Shown piece by piece: positions 51,156-62,748 of a DNA stretch of 64,000 nt. Location: NCBI RefSeq assembly GCF_910592395.1, contig NC_088315.1, forward strand, positions 12,900,501 to 12,964,500, read 5' to 3'. The notes under the pieces are model-generated. The model had not been told where the DNA came from. It was given only the letters and a program-made list of their open reading frames with translations, and ran no database searches. The translations under genes were made by a program, and so were the position numbers. Each line of letters starts with the position of its first letter. The stretch's first letter is position 1. This stretch comes from Lineus longissimus. Lineage: Eukaryota; Nemertea; Pilidiophora; Heteronemertea; Lineidae.

Positions 51156-52999
51156 AGATCATTCGCGACGAGAGCCATCGCCAACCGACTCTCATCGCCA
51201 GTAGTGTAATATCGCTAGTCGAATAACAACTTATCATCGCAGAATCTCGAAATTGCGGTCTCAGTTTGTCCAATCGGTCATCTCGACTCTGTATAACCAA
51301 AATGAGTGGATCGGTCGCGACGAGCACCATCGCCAACCGACTTTCATCGCCAGTAGTGTAATATCGCTAGTCGGATGACAACTTATTATCGCAGAATCTC
51401 GAAATTGTGCTCTCAGTTTGTTGAATCAGCCATGTTGACTCTGTATAACCAAAATGAGCGTGATCGGTCACGACGATCGACATCGCCGACCGACTTTCAT
51501 CGCCAGTAGTGCAATATCGCTAGTCGAATGACAACTTATCATCACAGAGTCTCGAAATTGTGGTGTCAGTTTGTCCAATCGGTCATCTCGACTCTGTATA
51601 ACCAAATTGAGCGGGATCAGTCGCGACGAGCGCTATCGCCAACCGACTTTCATCGCCAGTAGTGTAATATCGCTAGTCGAATGACAACTTATCATCACAG
51701 AATCTCGAAATTGCGGTCTCAGTTTGTCCAATCGGTCATCTCGACTCTGTATAACCAAAATGAGCGGGATCATTCGCGACGAGAGCCATCGCCAACCGAC
51801 TTTCATCGCCAGTAGTGTAATATCGCTAGTCGAATGACAACTTATCATCACAGAATCTCGAAATTCCGGTCTCAGTTTGTCCAATCGGTCATCTCGACTC
51901 TGTATATATCGCCGACCGACTTTCATCGCCAGTAGTGTAATATCGCTAGTCGAATGACAACTTATCATCACAGAATCTAGAAATTGTGGTCTCAGTTTGT
52001 CCAATCGGTCATCTCGACTCTGTATAACCAAAATGAGCGTGATCGGTCACGACGATCGACATCGCCGACCGACTTTCATCGCCAGTAGTGCAATATCGCT
52101 AGTCGAATGACAACTTATCATCACATAGTCTCGAAATTGTTGTGTCAGTTTGTCCAATCGGTCATCTGGACTCTGTATAACCAAAATGAGCGGGATCAGT
52201 CGCGACGAGCGCTATCGCCAACCGACTTTCATCGCCAGTAGTGTAATATCGCTAGTCGAATGACAACTCATCATCACAGAATCTCAAAATTGCGGTCTCA
52301 GTTTGTCCAATTGGTCATCTCAACTCTGTATAACCAAAATGAGCGTGATCGGTCGCGATGAGTACCTTCACCAACCGACTTTCATCGCCAGTAGTGTAAT
52401 ATCGCTAGTCGGATGACAACTTATTATCGCAGAATCTCGAAATTGTGCTCTCAGTTTGTTGAATCAGCCATCTCGACTCTGTATAACCAAAATGAGCGTG
52501 ATCGGTCACGACGATCGCCATCGCCGACCGACTTTCATCGCCAGTAGTGCAATATCGCTATCGAATGACAACTTATCATCGCAGAATCTTGAAATTGTGG
52601 TCTCAGTTTGTCGAATTTGGTCATTTTGGCTCAGTATAACTAAAATGAGTGTGATCAGTCGCGATGAGCGCCATCGCCGACCGACTTTCATCGCCAGTAG
52701 TGTAATATTGCTAGTCGAATGATAATTTATCATCACAGACTCTCGAAATTGCGGTCTCAGTTTGTCCAATCGGTCATCTCGACTCTGTATAACCAAAATA
52801 AGCGGGATCATTCGCGACGAGAGCCATCGCCAACCGACTTTCATCGCCAGTAGTGTAATATCGCTAGTCGGATGACAACTTATCATCACAGAGTCTCGAA
52901 ATTGTGGTCTCAGTTTGTCCAATCGGTCATCTCGACTCTGTATAACCAAAATGAGCGGGATCATTCGCGACGAGAGCCATCGCCAACCGACTTTCATCG
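51156..52999 (+). repeat. Satellite monomers between HOR domains
   Basis: Ordinary monomers with one truncated 120-bp monomer (51803-51922) and one aatttggtcatttt monomer near 52615. Positions 52.3-52.75 kb resemble 42.0-42.45 kb and 36.1-36.55 kb. No gene is visible. Confidence 0.8.
51803..51922 (+). repeat. Truncated monomer (120 bp), junction variant gccgaccgac
   Basis: It has the same junction, here next to the variant cgaaattccggtctc. Confidence 0.9.
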
Positions 53000-53113
53000 C
53001 CAGTAGTGTAATATCGCTAGTCGAATGACAACTTATCATCACAGAATCTCGAAATTGCGGTCTCAGTTTGTCCAATCGGTCATCTCGACTCTGTATATAT
53101 CGCCGATCGACTT
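52994..53113 (+). repeat. Truncated monomer (120 bp), junction variant gccgatcgac
   Basis: It has the same junction with a third downstream variant, gatcgac. It is part of the 426-bp HOR. Confidence 0.9.
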
Positions 53114-53425
53114 TCATCGCCAGTAGTGTAATATCGCTAGTCCAATGACAACTTATCATCACAGAATCTCGAAATTGCGGTCTCAGTTTGTCCAATCGGT
53201 CATCACGACTCTGTATAACAAAAATGAGCGTGATCGGTCGCGACGTGCACCATCGCCAACCGACTTTCATCGCCAGTAGTGTAATATCGCTAGTCGGATG
53301 ACAACCTATTATCGCAGAATCTCGAAATTGTGCTCTCAGTTTGTTGAATCAGCCATCTTGACTATGTATAACCAAAATGAGCGTGATCGGTCGCAACGAT
53401 CGACATCGCCGACCGACTTTCATCG
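53000..53425 (+). repeat. HOR, 426-bp unit, copy 1 (2 monomers plus one of 120 bp)
   Basis: 426 equals two 153-bp monomers plus a 120-bp one. Shared variants are the truncated junction with gccgatcgac (53104 and 53530), gactatgtataacc (53361 and 53787) and gacaacctattatcg (53301 and 53727). Confidence 0.88.
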
Positions 53426-53539
53426 CCAGTAGTGTAATATCGCTAGTCGAATGACAACTTATCATCGCAGAATCTCGAAATTGCGGTCTCAGTGTGTCCA
53501 ATCGGTCATCTCGACTCTGTATATATCGCCGATCGACTT
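53420..53539 (+). repeat. Truncated monomer (120 bp), junction variant gccgatcgac
   Basis: Second copy in the 426-bp HOR, with the same junction and downstream variant. Confidence 0.9.
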
Positions 53540-53948
53540 TCATCGCCAGTAGTGTAATATCGCTAGTCCAATGACAACTTATCATCACAGAATCTCGAAA
53601 TTGCGGTCTCAGTTTGTCCAATCGGTCATCACGACTCTGTATAACAAAAATGAGCGTGATCGGTCGCGACGTGCACCATCGCCAACCGACTTTCATCGCC
53701 AGTAGTGTAATATCGCTAGTCGGATGACAACCTATTATCGCAGAATCTCGAAATTGTGCTCTCAGTTTGTTGAATCAGCCATCTTGACTATGTATAACCA
53801 AAATGAGCGTGATCGGTCACAACGATCGACATCGCCGACCGACTTTCATCGCCAGTAGTGTAATATCGCTAGTCGAATGACAACTTATCATCGCAGAATC
53901 TCGAAATTGCGGTCTCAGTGTGTCCAATCGGTCATCTCGACTCTGTAT
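53426..53948 (+). repeat. HOR, 426-bp unit, copy 2 plus ~97 bp of copy 3
   Basis: It is almost identical to copy 1; I noticed tcggtcgcaacgatcg near 53387 versus tcggtcacaacgatcg near 53813. The variant cagtgtgtccaatcgg (53491) recurs at 53917, so the start of a third copy is present before the pattern breaks at about 53949. Confidence 0.86.
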
Positions 53949-54707
53949 AACCAAAATGAGCGTGATCGGTCCCGACGAGCACCATCGCCAACCGACTTTC
54001 ATCGCCAGTAGTGTAATATCGCTAGTTGGATGACAAGAATCTCGAAATTGTAATCTCAGTCTGTTGAATCAGCCATCTTGACTCTGTATAACCAAAATGA
54101 GCGGGATCAGTCGCGACGAGTGCCATCACCAACCGACTTTCATTGCCAGTAGTGTAATATCGCTAGTCGAATGACAACTTATCATCACAGAATCTCGAAA
54201 TTGCGGTCTCAGTTTGTCCAATCGGTCATCTCGACTCTGTATAACCAAAATGAGCGTGATCGGTCGCGACGAGCACCATCGCCAACCGACTTTCATCGCC
54301 AGTAGTGTAATATCGCTAATCGGATGACAACTTATTATCGCAGAATCTCGAAATTGTGCTCTCAGTTTGTTGAATCAGCCATCTTGACTCTGTATAACCA
54401 AAATGAGCGTGATCGGTCACGACGATCGACATCGCCGACCGACTTTCATCGCCAGTAGTGCAATATCGCTAGTCGAATGACAACTTATCATCACAGAGTC
54501 TCGAAATTGTGGTGTCAGTTTGTCCAATCGGTCATCTCGACTCTGTATAACCAAAATAAGCGGGATCAGTCGCGACGAGCGCTATCGCCAACCGACTTTC
54601 ATCGCCAGTAGTGTAATATCGCTAGTCGAATTACAACTTATCATCACAGAATCTCGAAATTGCGGTCTCAGTTTGTCCAATCGGTCATCTCGACTCTGTA
54701 TAACCAA
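53949..54707 (+). repeat. Last left-arm monomers before the gap
   Basis: Five monomers, one of them the 141-bp form. The final pair, gtggtgtcag followed by gcgctatcgccaacc, is a common two-monomer string of the left arm. Read in reverse complement it matches the first ~220 bp right of the gap with few differences, then diverges. Confidence 0.8.
53999..54139 (+). repeat. Monomer with 12-bp deletion (141 bp)
   Basis: It has the same junction, with ctagttggatg upstream and gtaatctcagtctg downstream. It is the last such copy before the gap. Confidence 0.9.
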
Positions 54708-54807
54708 NNNNNNNNNNNNNNNNNNNNNNNNNNNNNNNNNNNNNNNNNNNNNNNNNNNNNNNNNNNNNNNNNNNNNNNNNNNNNNNNNNNNNNNNNNNNN
54801 NNNNNNN
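54708..54807. other. Assembly gap, exactly 100 N
   Basis: There are 100 consecutive N, the conventional placeholder for a scaffold gap of unknown length. Left of it the sequence stops inside a monomer, just after gactctgtataaccaa. Right of it the sequence resumes as the reverse complement of the same satellite. The real distance, and whether the two contigs are truly adjacent and correctly oriented, cannot be read from the window. Confidence 0.97.
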
Positions 54808-54978
54808 TTCTGTGATGATAAGTTGTCATTCGACTAGCGATATTACACTACTGGCGATGAAAGTCGGTTGGCGATAGCGCTCGTCGCGACTGATCCCGCT
54901 CATTTTGGTTATACAGAGTCGAGATGACCGATTGGACAAACTGACACCACAATTTCGAGACTCTGTGATGATAAGTTG

Positions 54979-55400
54979 TCATTGGACTAGCGATATTACA
55001 CTACTGGCGATGAAAGTCGGTCGGCGATGGCGCTCATCACAACCGATCACACTCATTTTAGTTATACAGAGCCAAAATGACCAAATTCGACAAACTGAGA
55101 CCATAATTTCAAGATTCTGCGATGATAAGTTGTCATTCGATAGCGATATTGCACTACTGGCGATGAAAGTCGGTCGGCGATGGCGCTCGTCGCGACTGAT
55201 CTTGTTCATTATGGTTATACGGGGCCGAGATGACGAATTCGACAAACTGAGACCACAATTTCAAGATTCTGCGATGATAAGTTGTCATTCAATAGCAATA
55301 TTACACTACTAGCAATGAAAGTTGGTCGGTGATGGTGCTCTTCGCGACCGATCCCACTCATTTTGGTTATATAGAGTCGAGATGACCGATTAGACAAACT
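54979..55400 (-). repeat. Right-arm HOR segment with a copy at 60453-60874
   Basis: The offset is 5,474 bp. Shared variants are cattggactagcg, cgctc-tcacaaccgatcac and gagaccataatttcaag. The aatttggtcatttt-type and marker monomers occur in the same order in both. Confidence 0.8.
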
Positions 55401-56386
55401 GAACCCACAATTTCGAGACTCTGTGATGATAAGTTGTCATTCGACTAGCGATATTGCACTACTGGCGATGAAAGTCGGTCGGCGATGGCGATCGTCGCGA
55501 CCGATCACGCTCATTTGGGTTATACAGGGTGAAGATGGCTGATTCGAAAAACTGAGAGGACAATTTCGAGATTCTGCAATGATAAGTTGTCATTCGACTA
55601 GCGATATTACACTACTGGCGATGAAAGTCGGTCGGCGATGGCGCTCGTCACGACAGATCACACTCATTTTAGTTATACAGAGCCAAAATGACCAAATTCG
55701 ACAAACTGAGACCACAATATTACAGCGATATTACACTACTGGCGATGAAAGTCGGTTGGCGATGGCGCTCGTCGCGACCGATCACGCTCATTTTGGTTAT
55801 AAAGAGTCGAGATGACCAATTCGACAAACAGAGAACACAATTTCGAGATTCTGCGATGATAAGTTGTCATTCGATAGCGATATTGCACTACTGGCGATGA
55901 AAGTCGGTCGGCGATGGCGCTCGTCGCGACTGATCTTGTTCATTATGGTTATACGGGGCCGAGATGACGAATTCGACAATCTGAGACCAGAATTTCAAGA
56001 TTCTGCGATGATAAGTTGTCATTCGATAGCAATATTACACTACTCGCAATGAAAGTTGGTCGGCGATGGTGCTCTTCGCGACCGATCACGCTCATTTTGG
56101 TTATACAGAGTCGAGATGACCGATTGGACAAACTGAGAACGCAATTATGAGATTCTGTGATGATAAGTTGTTATTCGACTAGTGATATTACACTACTTGC
56201 GATGAAAGTCGGTTGGCGATAGCGCTCGTCGCGACTGATCCCGCTCATTTTGGTTATACAGAGTCGAGATGACTGATTGGACAAACTGACACCACAATTT
56301 CGAGACTCTGTGATGATAAGTTGTCATTCAACTAGCGATATTGCACTTCTGACGATAAAAGTCGGTCGGCGATGGCGATCGTCGCG
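55135..56386 (-). repeat. Right-arm HOR block, copy 1 (offset 7,614 bp)
   Basis: It recurs at 62749-64000 with the 124-bp deleted monomer, gtgctcttcgcgacc and ttgttattcgactagtg in the same places. The second copy runs to the window edge, so the block may be longer. Confidence 0.87.
55607..55730 (-). repeat. Right-arm deleted monomer (124 bp)
   Basis: gagaccacaat is followed by attacagcgatattac, so the usual segment with gattctgcgatgataag is missing (about 34 bases replaced by 5). The next identical landmark comes 124 bp later. Confidence 0.88.
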
Positions 56387-57050
56387 ACCGATCACGCTCA
56401 TTTTGGTTATGCAGAGTCAAGATGGCTGATTCAACAAACTGAGAGCGCAATTTCGAGATTCTGCGATAATAAGTTGTCATCCGACTGGTGATATTACACT
56501 ACTGGCGATGAAAGTCGGTCGGCGATTGTGCTCGTCGCGACCGATCACGCTCATTTTGGTTATACAGAGTCGAGATGACCGATTGGACAAACTGAGACCG
56601 CAATTTCGAGGTTATGTGATGATAAGTTGTCATTCGACTAGCGATATTATACTACTGGCGATGAAATATGGTTGGCGATGGCGCTCGTCGCGACTGATCC
56701 CGCACATTTTGGTTATACAGAGTCGAGAAGACCGATTTGACAAACTGAGACCACAATTTCGAGACTCTGTGATGATAAGTTGTTATTCGACTAGCGATAT
56801 TGCACTACTGGCGATGAAAGTCGGTCGGCGATGGCGCTCGTCGCGACTGATCTTGTTCATTATGGTTATACGGGGCCGAGATGACGAATTCGACATACTG
56901 AGACCACAATTTCAAGATTCTGTAATGATAAGTTGTCATTCGACTAGCGATATTACACTACTGGCGATGAAAGTCGGTTGGCGATAGCGCTCGTCGCGAC
57001 TGATCCCGGTCATTTTGGTTATACAGAGTCGAGATGACCGATTGGACAAA
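55848..57050 (-). repeat. Right-arm HOR block with a copy at 58601-59803
   Basis: The offset is 2,753 bp over about eight monomers. Both copies contain gaaatatggttggcgat, ctgatgatattac-type variants and two marker monomers. The 59160-59798 part recurs again at 60994-61632, an offset of 1,834 bp, giving three copies of that stretch. Confidence 0.84.
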
Positions 57051-57211
57051 CTGAGACCGCAATTTCCAGATTCTGTGATGATAAGTTGTCATTCGACTAG
57101 CGATATTACACTACTGGCGATGAAAGTTGTTTGGCGATGGTGCTCGTCGCGACTGATCCCACTCATTTTGGTTATACAGAGTCGAGATGACCGATTGGAC
57201 AAACTGACACC

Positions 57212-57668
57212 ACAATTTCGAGATTCTGCAATGATAAGTTGTCATTCGACTAGCGATATTACACTACTGGCGATGAAAGTAGGTCGGCGATGGCGCTCGT
57301 CACGACAGATCACACTCATTTTAGTTATACAGAGCCAAAATGACCAAATTCGACAAACTGAGACCACAATTTCAAGATTCTGCGATGATAAGTTGTCATT
57401 CGATAGCGATATTGCACTACTGGCTATAAAAGTCGGTCGGCGATGGCGCTCGTCGCGACTGATCTTGTTCATTATGGTTATACGGGGCCGAGATGACGAA
57501 TTCGACAATCTGAGACCACAATTTCAAGATTCTGCGATGATAAGTTGTCATTCGATAGCAATATTACACTACTCGCAATGAAAGTTGGTCGGCGATGGTG
57601 CTCTTCGCGACAGATCACGCTCATTTTGGTTATACAGAGTCGAGATGACCGATTGGACAAACTGAGAA
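57212..57668 (-). repeat. Right-arm three-monomer segment with a copy at 58436-58892
   Basis: The offset is 1,224 bp, exactly eight 153-bp monomers. Both contain gattctgcaatgataag, cacgacagatcacac and the marker monomer. The segment between, 57669-58435, is ordinary satellite without a gene. Confidence 0.82.
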
Positions 57669-60600
57669 CGCAATTTCGAGATTCTGTGATGATAAGTTGT
57701 CATTCGACTAGCGATATTACACTACTGGCGATGAAAGTCGGTTGGCGATAGCGCTCGTCGCGACTGATCCCGCTCATTTTGGTTATACAGAGTCGAGATG
57801 ACCGATTGGACAAACTGACACCACAATTTCGAGACTCTGTGATGATAAGTTGTCATTCGACTAGCGATATTGCACTACTGGCGATGAAAGTCGGTCGGCG
57901 ATGGCAATCGTCGCGACCGATCACGCTCATTTTGGTTATACGGAGTCAAGATGGCTGATTTATCAAACTGAGAGCACAATTTCGAGATTTTGCGATAATA
58001 AGTTGTCATCCGACTAGCGATATTACACTACTGGCGATGAAAGTCGGTTGGCGATGGTGCTCGTCGCGACCGATCACGCTCATTTTGGTTATACAGAGTC
58101 GAGATGACCGATTGGACAAACTGAGACCCTCGATTTCCAGATTCTGTGATGATAAGTTGTCATTCGACTAGCGATATTACACTACTGGCGATGAAAGTCA
58201 GTCGGCGATGGCGCTTGTCACGACCGATCATGCTCATTTTGGTTATAAAGAGTCGAGATGACCGATTGGACAAACTGAGACCGCGATTTCCAGATTCTGT
58301 GATGATAAGTTGTCATTCGACTAGTGATATTACACTACTGGCGATGAAAGTCGGTCGGCGATGGCGATCGTCGCGACCGATCACGCTCATTTTGGTTATA
58401 CAGGGTGAAGATGGCTGATTCGACAAACTGAGAGCACAATTTCGAGATTCTGCAATGATAAGTTGTCATTCGACGAGCGATATTACACTACTGGCGATGA
58501 AAGTCGGTCGGCGATGGCGCTCGTCACGACAGATCACACTCATTTTAGTTATACAGAGCCAAAATGACCAAATTCGACAAACTGAGACCACAATTTCAAG
58601 ATTCTGCGATGATAAGTTGTCATTCGATAGCGATATTGCACTACTGGCGATGAAAGTCGGTCGGCGATGGCGCTCGTCGCGACTGATCTTGTTCATTATG
58701 GTTATACGGGGCCGAGATGACGAATTCGACAATCTGAGACCACAATTTCAAGATTCTGCGATGATAAGTTGTCATTCGATAGCAATATTACACTACTCGC
58801 ATTTAAAGTTGGTCGGCGATGGTGCTCTTCGTGACAGATCACGCTCATTTTGGTTATACAGAGTCGAGATGACCGATTGGACAAACTGAGAACGCAATTA
58901 TGAGATTCTGTGATGATAAGTTGTTATTCGACTAGTGATATTACACTACTTGCGATGAAAGTCGGTTGGCGATAGCGCTCGTCGCGACTGATCCCGCTCA
59001 TTTTGGTTATACAGAGTCGAGATGACTGATTGGACAAACTGACACCACAATTTCGAGACTCTGTGATGATAAGTTGTCATTCGACTAGCGATATTGCACT
59101 ACTGACGATAAAAGTCGGTCGGCGATGGCGATCGTCGCGACCGATCACGCTCATTTTGGATATGCAGAGTCAAGATGGCTGATTCAACAAACTGAGAGCA
59201 CAATTTCGAGATTCTGCGATAATAAGTTGTCATCCAACTGGTGATATTACACTACTGGCGATGAAAGTCGGTTGGCGATTGTGCTCGTCGCGACCGATCA
59301 CGCTCATTTTGGTTAAACAGAGTCGAGATGACCGATTGGACAAACTGAGACCGCAATTTCGAGGTTCTGTGATGATAAGTTGTCATTCGACTAGCGATAT
59401 TATACTACTGGCGATGAAATATGGTTGGCGATGGCGCTCGTCGCGACTGATCCCGCTCATTTTGGTTATACAGAGTCGAGAAGACCGATTTGACAAACTG
59501 AGACCACAATTTCGAGACTCTGTGATGATAAGTTGTCATTCGACTAGCGATATTGCACTACTGGCGATGAAAGTCGGTCGGCGATGGCGCTCGTCGCGAC
59601 TGATCTTGTTCATTATGGTTATACGGGGCCGAGATGACGAATTCGACAAACTGAGACCACAATTTCAAGATTCTGTGATGATAAGTTGTCATTCGACTAG
59701 CGATATTACACTACTGGCGATGAAAGTCGGTTGGCGATAGCGCTCGTCGCGACTGATCCCGCTCATTTTGGTTATACAGAGTCGAGATGACCGATTGGAC
59801 AAACTGACACCACAATTTCGAGATTCTGTGATGATAAGTTGTCATTCGACTAGCGATATTGCACTACTGGCGATGAAAGTCGGTTGGCGATGGTGCTCGT
59901 TGCGACCGATCACGCTCATTTTGGTTATACAGAGTCGAGATGACCGATTGGACAAACTGAGACCGCAATTTCCAGATTCTGTGATGATAAGTTGTCATTC
60001 GACTAGCGATATTACACTACTGGCGATGAAAGTTGTTTGGCGATGGTGCTCGTCGCGACTGATCCCACTCATTTTGGTTATACAGAGTCGAGATGACCGA
60101 TTGGACAAACTGACACCACAATTTCGAGACTCTGTGATGATAAGTTGTCATTCGACTAGCGATATTACACTACTGGCGATGAAAGTCGGTCGGCGATGGC
60201 GCTCGTCGCGACTGATCACGCTCATTTAGGTTATAAAGAGTTGAGATGACCAATTCGACAAACAGAGAACACAATTTCGAGATTCTGCGATGATAAGTTG
60301 TCATTCAATAAATATATTGCACTACTGGCGATGAAAGTCAGTTGGCGATGGCGCTCGTCGCGACCGATCACGCTCATTTTGGTTATATACGGTGAAGATG
60401 GCTGATTCGACAAACTGAGAGCAGAATTTCGAGATTCTGCAATGATAAGTTGTCATTGGACTAGCGATATTACACTACTGGCGATGAAAGTCGGTCGGCG
60501 ATGGCGCTCGTCACAACCGATCACACTCATTTTAGTTATACAGAGCCAAAATGACCAAATTCGACAAACTGAGACCATAATTTCAAGATTCTGCGATGAT

Positions 60601-61639
60601 AAGTTGTCATTCGATAGCGATATTGCACTACTGGCGATGAAAGTCGGTCGGCGATGGCGCTCGTCGCGACTGATCTTGTTCATTATGGTTATACGGGGCC
60701 GAAATGACGAATTCGACAAAGTGAGACCACAATTTCAAGATTCTGCGATGATAAGTTGTCATTCGATAGCAATATTACACTACTAGCAATGAAAGTTGGT
60801 CGGCGATGGTGCTCTTCGCGACCGATCACGCTCATTTTGGTTATACAGAGTCGAGATGACCAATTGGACAAACTGAGACCGCAATTTCGAGATTCTGTGA
60901 TGATAAGTTGTCATTCGACTAGCGATATTACACTACTGGCGATGAAAGTCGGTTGGCGATAGCGCTCGTCGCGACTGATCCCGCTCATTTTGGTTATGCA
61001 GAGTCAAGATGGCTGATTCAACAAACTGAGAGCACAATTTCGAGATTCTGCGATAATAAGTTGTCATCCGACTGGTGATATTACACTACTGGCGATGAAA
61101 GTCGGTTGGCGATTGTGCTCGTCGCGACCGATCACGCTCATTTTGGTTATACAGAGTCGAGATGACCGATTGGACAAACTGAGACCGCAATTTCGAGGTT
61201 CTGTGATGATAAGTTGTCATTCGACTAGCGATATTATACTACTGGCGATGAAATATGGTTGGCGATGGCGCTCGTCGCGACTGATCCCGCTCATTTTGGT
61301 TATACAGAGTCGAGAAGACCGATTTGACAAACTGAGACCACAATTTCGAGACTCTGTGATGATAAGTTGTCATTCGACTAGCGATATTGCACTACTGGCG
61401 ATGAAAGTCGGTCGGCGATGGCGCTCGTCGCGACTGATCTTGTTCATTATGGTTATACGGGGCCGAGATGACGAATTCGACAAACTGAGACCACAATTTC
61501 AAGATTCTGTGATGATAAGTTGTCATTCGACTAGCGATATTACACTACTGGCGATGAAAGTCAGTTGGCGATAGCGCTCGTCGCGACTGATCCCGCTCAT
61601 TTTGGTTATACAGAGTCGAGATGACCGATTGGACAAACT

Positions 61640-62396
61640 GAGACCGCAATTTCCAGATTCTGTGATGATAAGTTGTCATTCAACTAGCGATATTACACTA
61701 CTGGCGATGAAAGTTGTTTGGCGATGGTGCTCGTCGCGACTGATTCCACTCATTTTGGTTATACAGAGTCGAGATGACCGATTGGACAAACTGACACCAC
61801 AATTTCGAGACTCTGTGATGATAAGTTGTCATTCGACTAGCGATATTGCACTACTGGCGATGAAAGTCGGTCGGCGATGGTGCTCGTCGCGACCGATCAC
61901 GCTCATTTTGGTTATACAGAGTCGAGATGACCGATTGGACAAACTGACACCACAATTTCGAGACTCTGTGATGATAAGTTGTCATTCGACTAGCGATATT
62001 GCACTACTGGCGATGAAAGTCGGTCGGCGATGGCGCTCGTCGCGACCGATCACGCTCATTTAGGTTATAAACAGTTGAGATGACCGATTGGACAAACTGA
62101 GACCGCAATTTCGAGGTTCTGTGATGATAAGTTGTCATTCGACTAGCGATATTACACTACTGGCGATGAAAGTCGGTTGGCGATAGCGCTCGTCGCGACT
62201 GATCCCGCTCATTTTGGTTATACAGAGTCGAGATGACCGATTGGACAAACTGACACCACAATTTCGAGACTCTGTGATGATAAGTTGTCATTCGACTAGC
62301 GATATTACACTACTGGCGATGAAAGTTGTTTGGCGATGGTGCTCGTCGCGACCTATCACGCTCATTTTGGTTATACAGAGTCGAGATGACCGATTG
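61640..62396 (-). repeat. Right-arm HOR, 765-bp unit (partial copy 2 at 62397-62748)
   Basis: The offset is 765 bp, exactly five monomers. Shared variants are gaaagttgtttggcgatgg and gtcggtcggcgatggtgc. The same period occurs independently at 41.8-43.5 kb in the left arm, where the variants are different. Confidence 0.8.
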
Positions 62397-62748
62397 GACA
62401 AACTGAGACCGCAATTTCCAGATTCTGTGATGATAAGTTGTCATTCGACTAGCGATATTACACTACTGGCGATGAAAGTTGTTTGGCGATGGTGCTCGTC
62501 GCGACTGATCCCACTCATTTTGGTTATACAGAGTCGAGATGACCGATTGGACAAACTGACACCACAATTTCGAGACTCTGTGATGATAAGTTGTCATTCG
62601 ACTAGCGATATTGCACTACTGGCGATGAAAGTCGGTCGGCGATGGTGCTCGTCGCGACCGATCACGCTCATTTTGGTTATACAGAGTCGAGATGACCGAT
62701 TGGACAAACTGACACCACAATTTCGAGACTCTGTGATGATAAGTTGTC

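Larger units (their letters stand above)
1..54707 (+). repeat. Left arm of a ~153-bp satellite array (about 358 monomers)
   Basis: The same unit repeats head to tail without interruption up to the N run. Landmarks on the top strand in nearly every monomer, in order, are accaaaatgagcg, gatcggtcgcgacgag, a variant of actttcatcgccagtag, taatatcgct, gacaacttatcatc, gaatctcgaaatt, ctcagtttgt and gactctgtata. Spacing between identical landmarks is mostly 153 bp, with 152 bp where ctagtcga is shortened to ctatcga and an extra base in monomers carrying aatttggtcatttt. All monomers I examined point the same way. The unit is about 48% GC and rich in CpG. No transposon, unique DNA or gene interrupts it. 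Known satellites of this size with higher-order structure are usually centromeric or pericentromeric; that role is inference here. I do not recognise the family. Confidence 0.97.

Noticed and set aside
1-54707. CRISPR array, because of the regular spacing
   Set aside because: The whole 153-bp unit is repeated with only point differences; there are no short direct repeats separated by unique spacers, and no cas genes.
54520-54837. Open frame spanning the N run
   Set aside because: It is an artefact of translating N. The two sides are satellite in opposite orientations and nothing is known of the missing bases.
54430-55030. A genuine long palindrome or cruciform at the gap
   Set aside because: The mirror similarity lasts only about 220 bp, about what any two inverted monomers of the same subtypes would give. 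It does not by itself prove a biological inversion.
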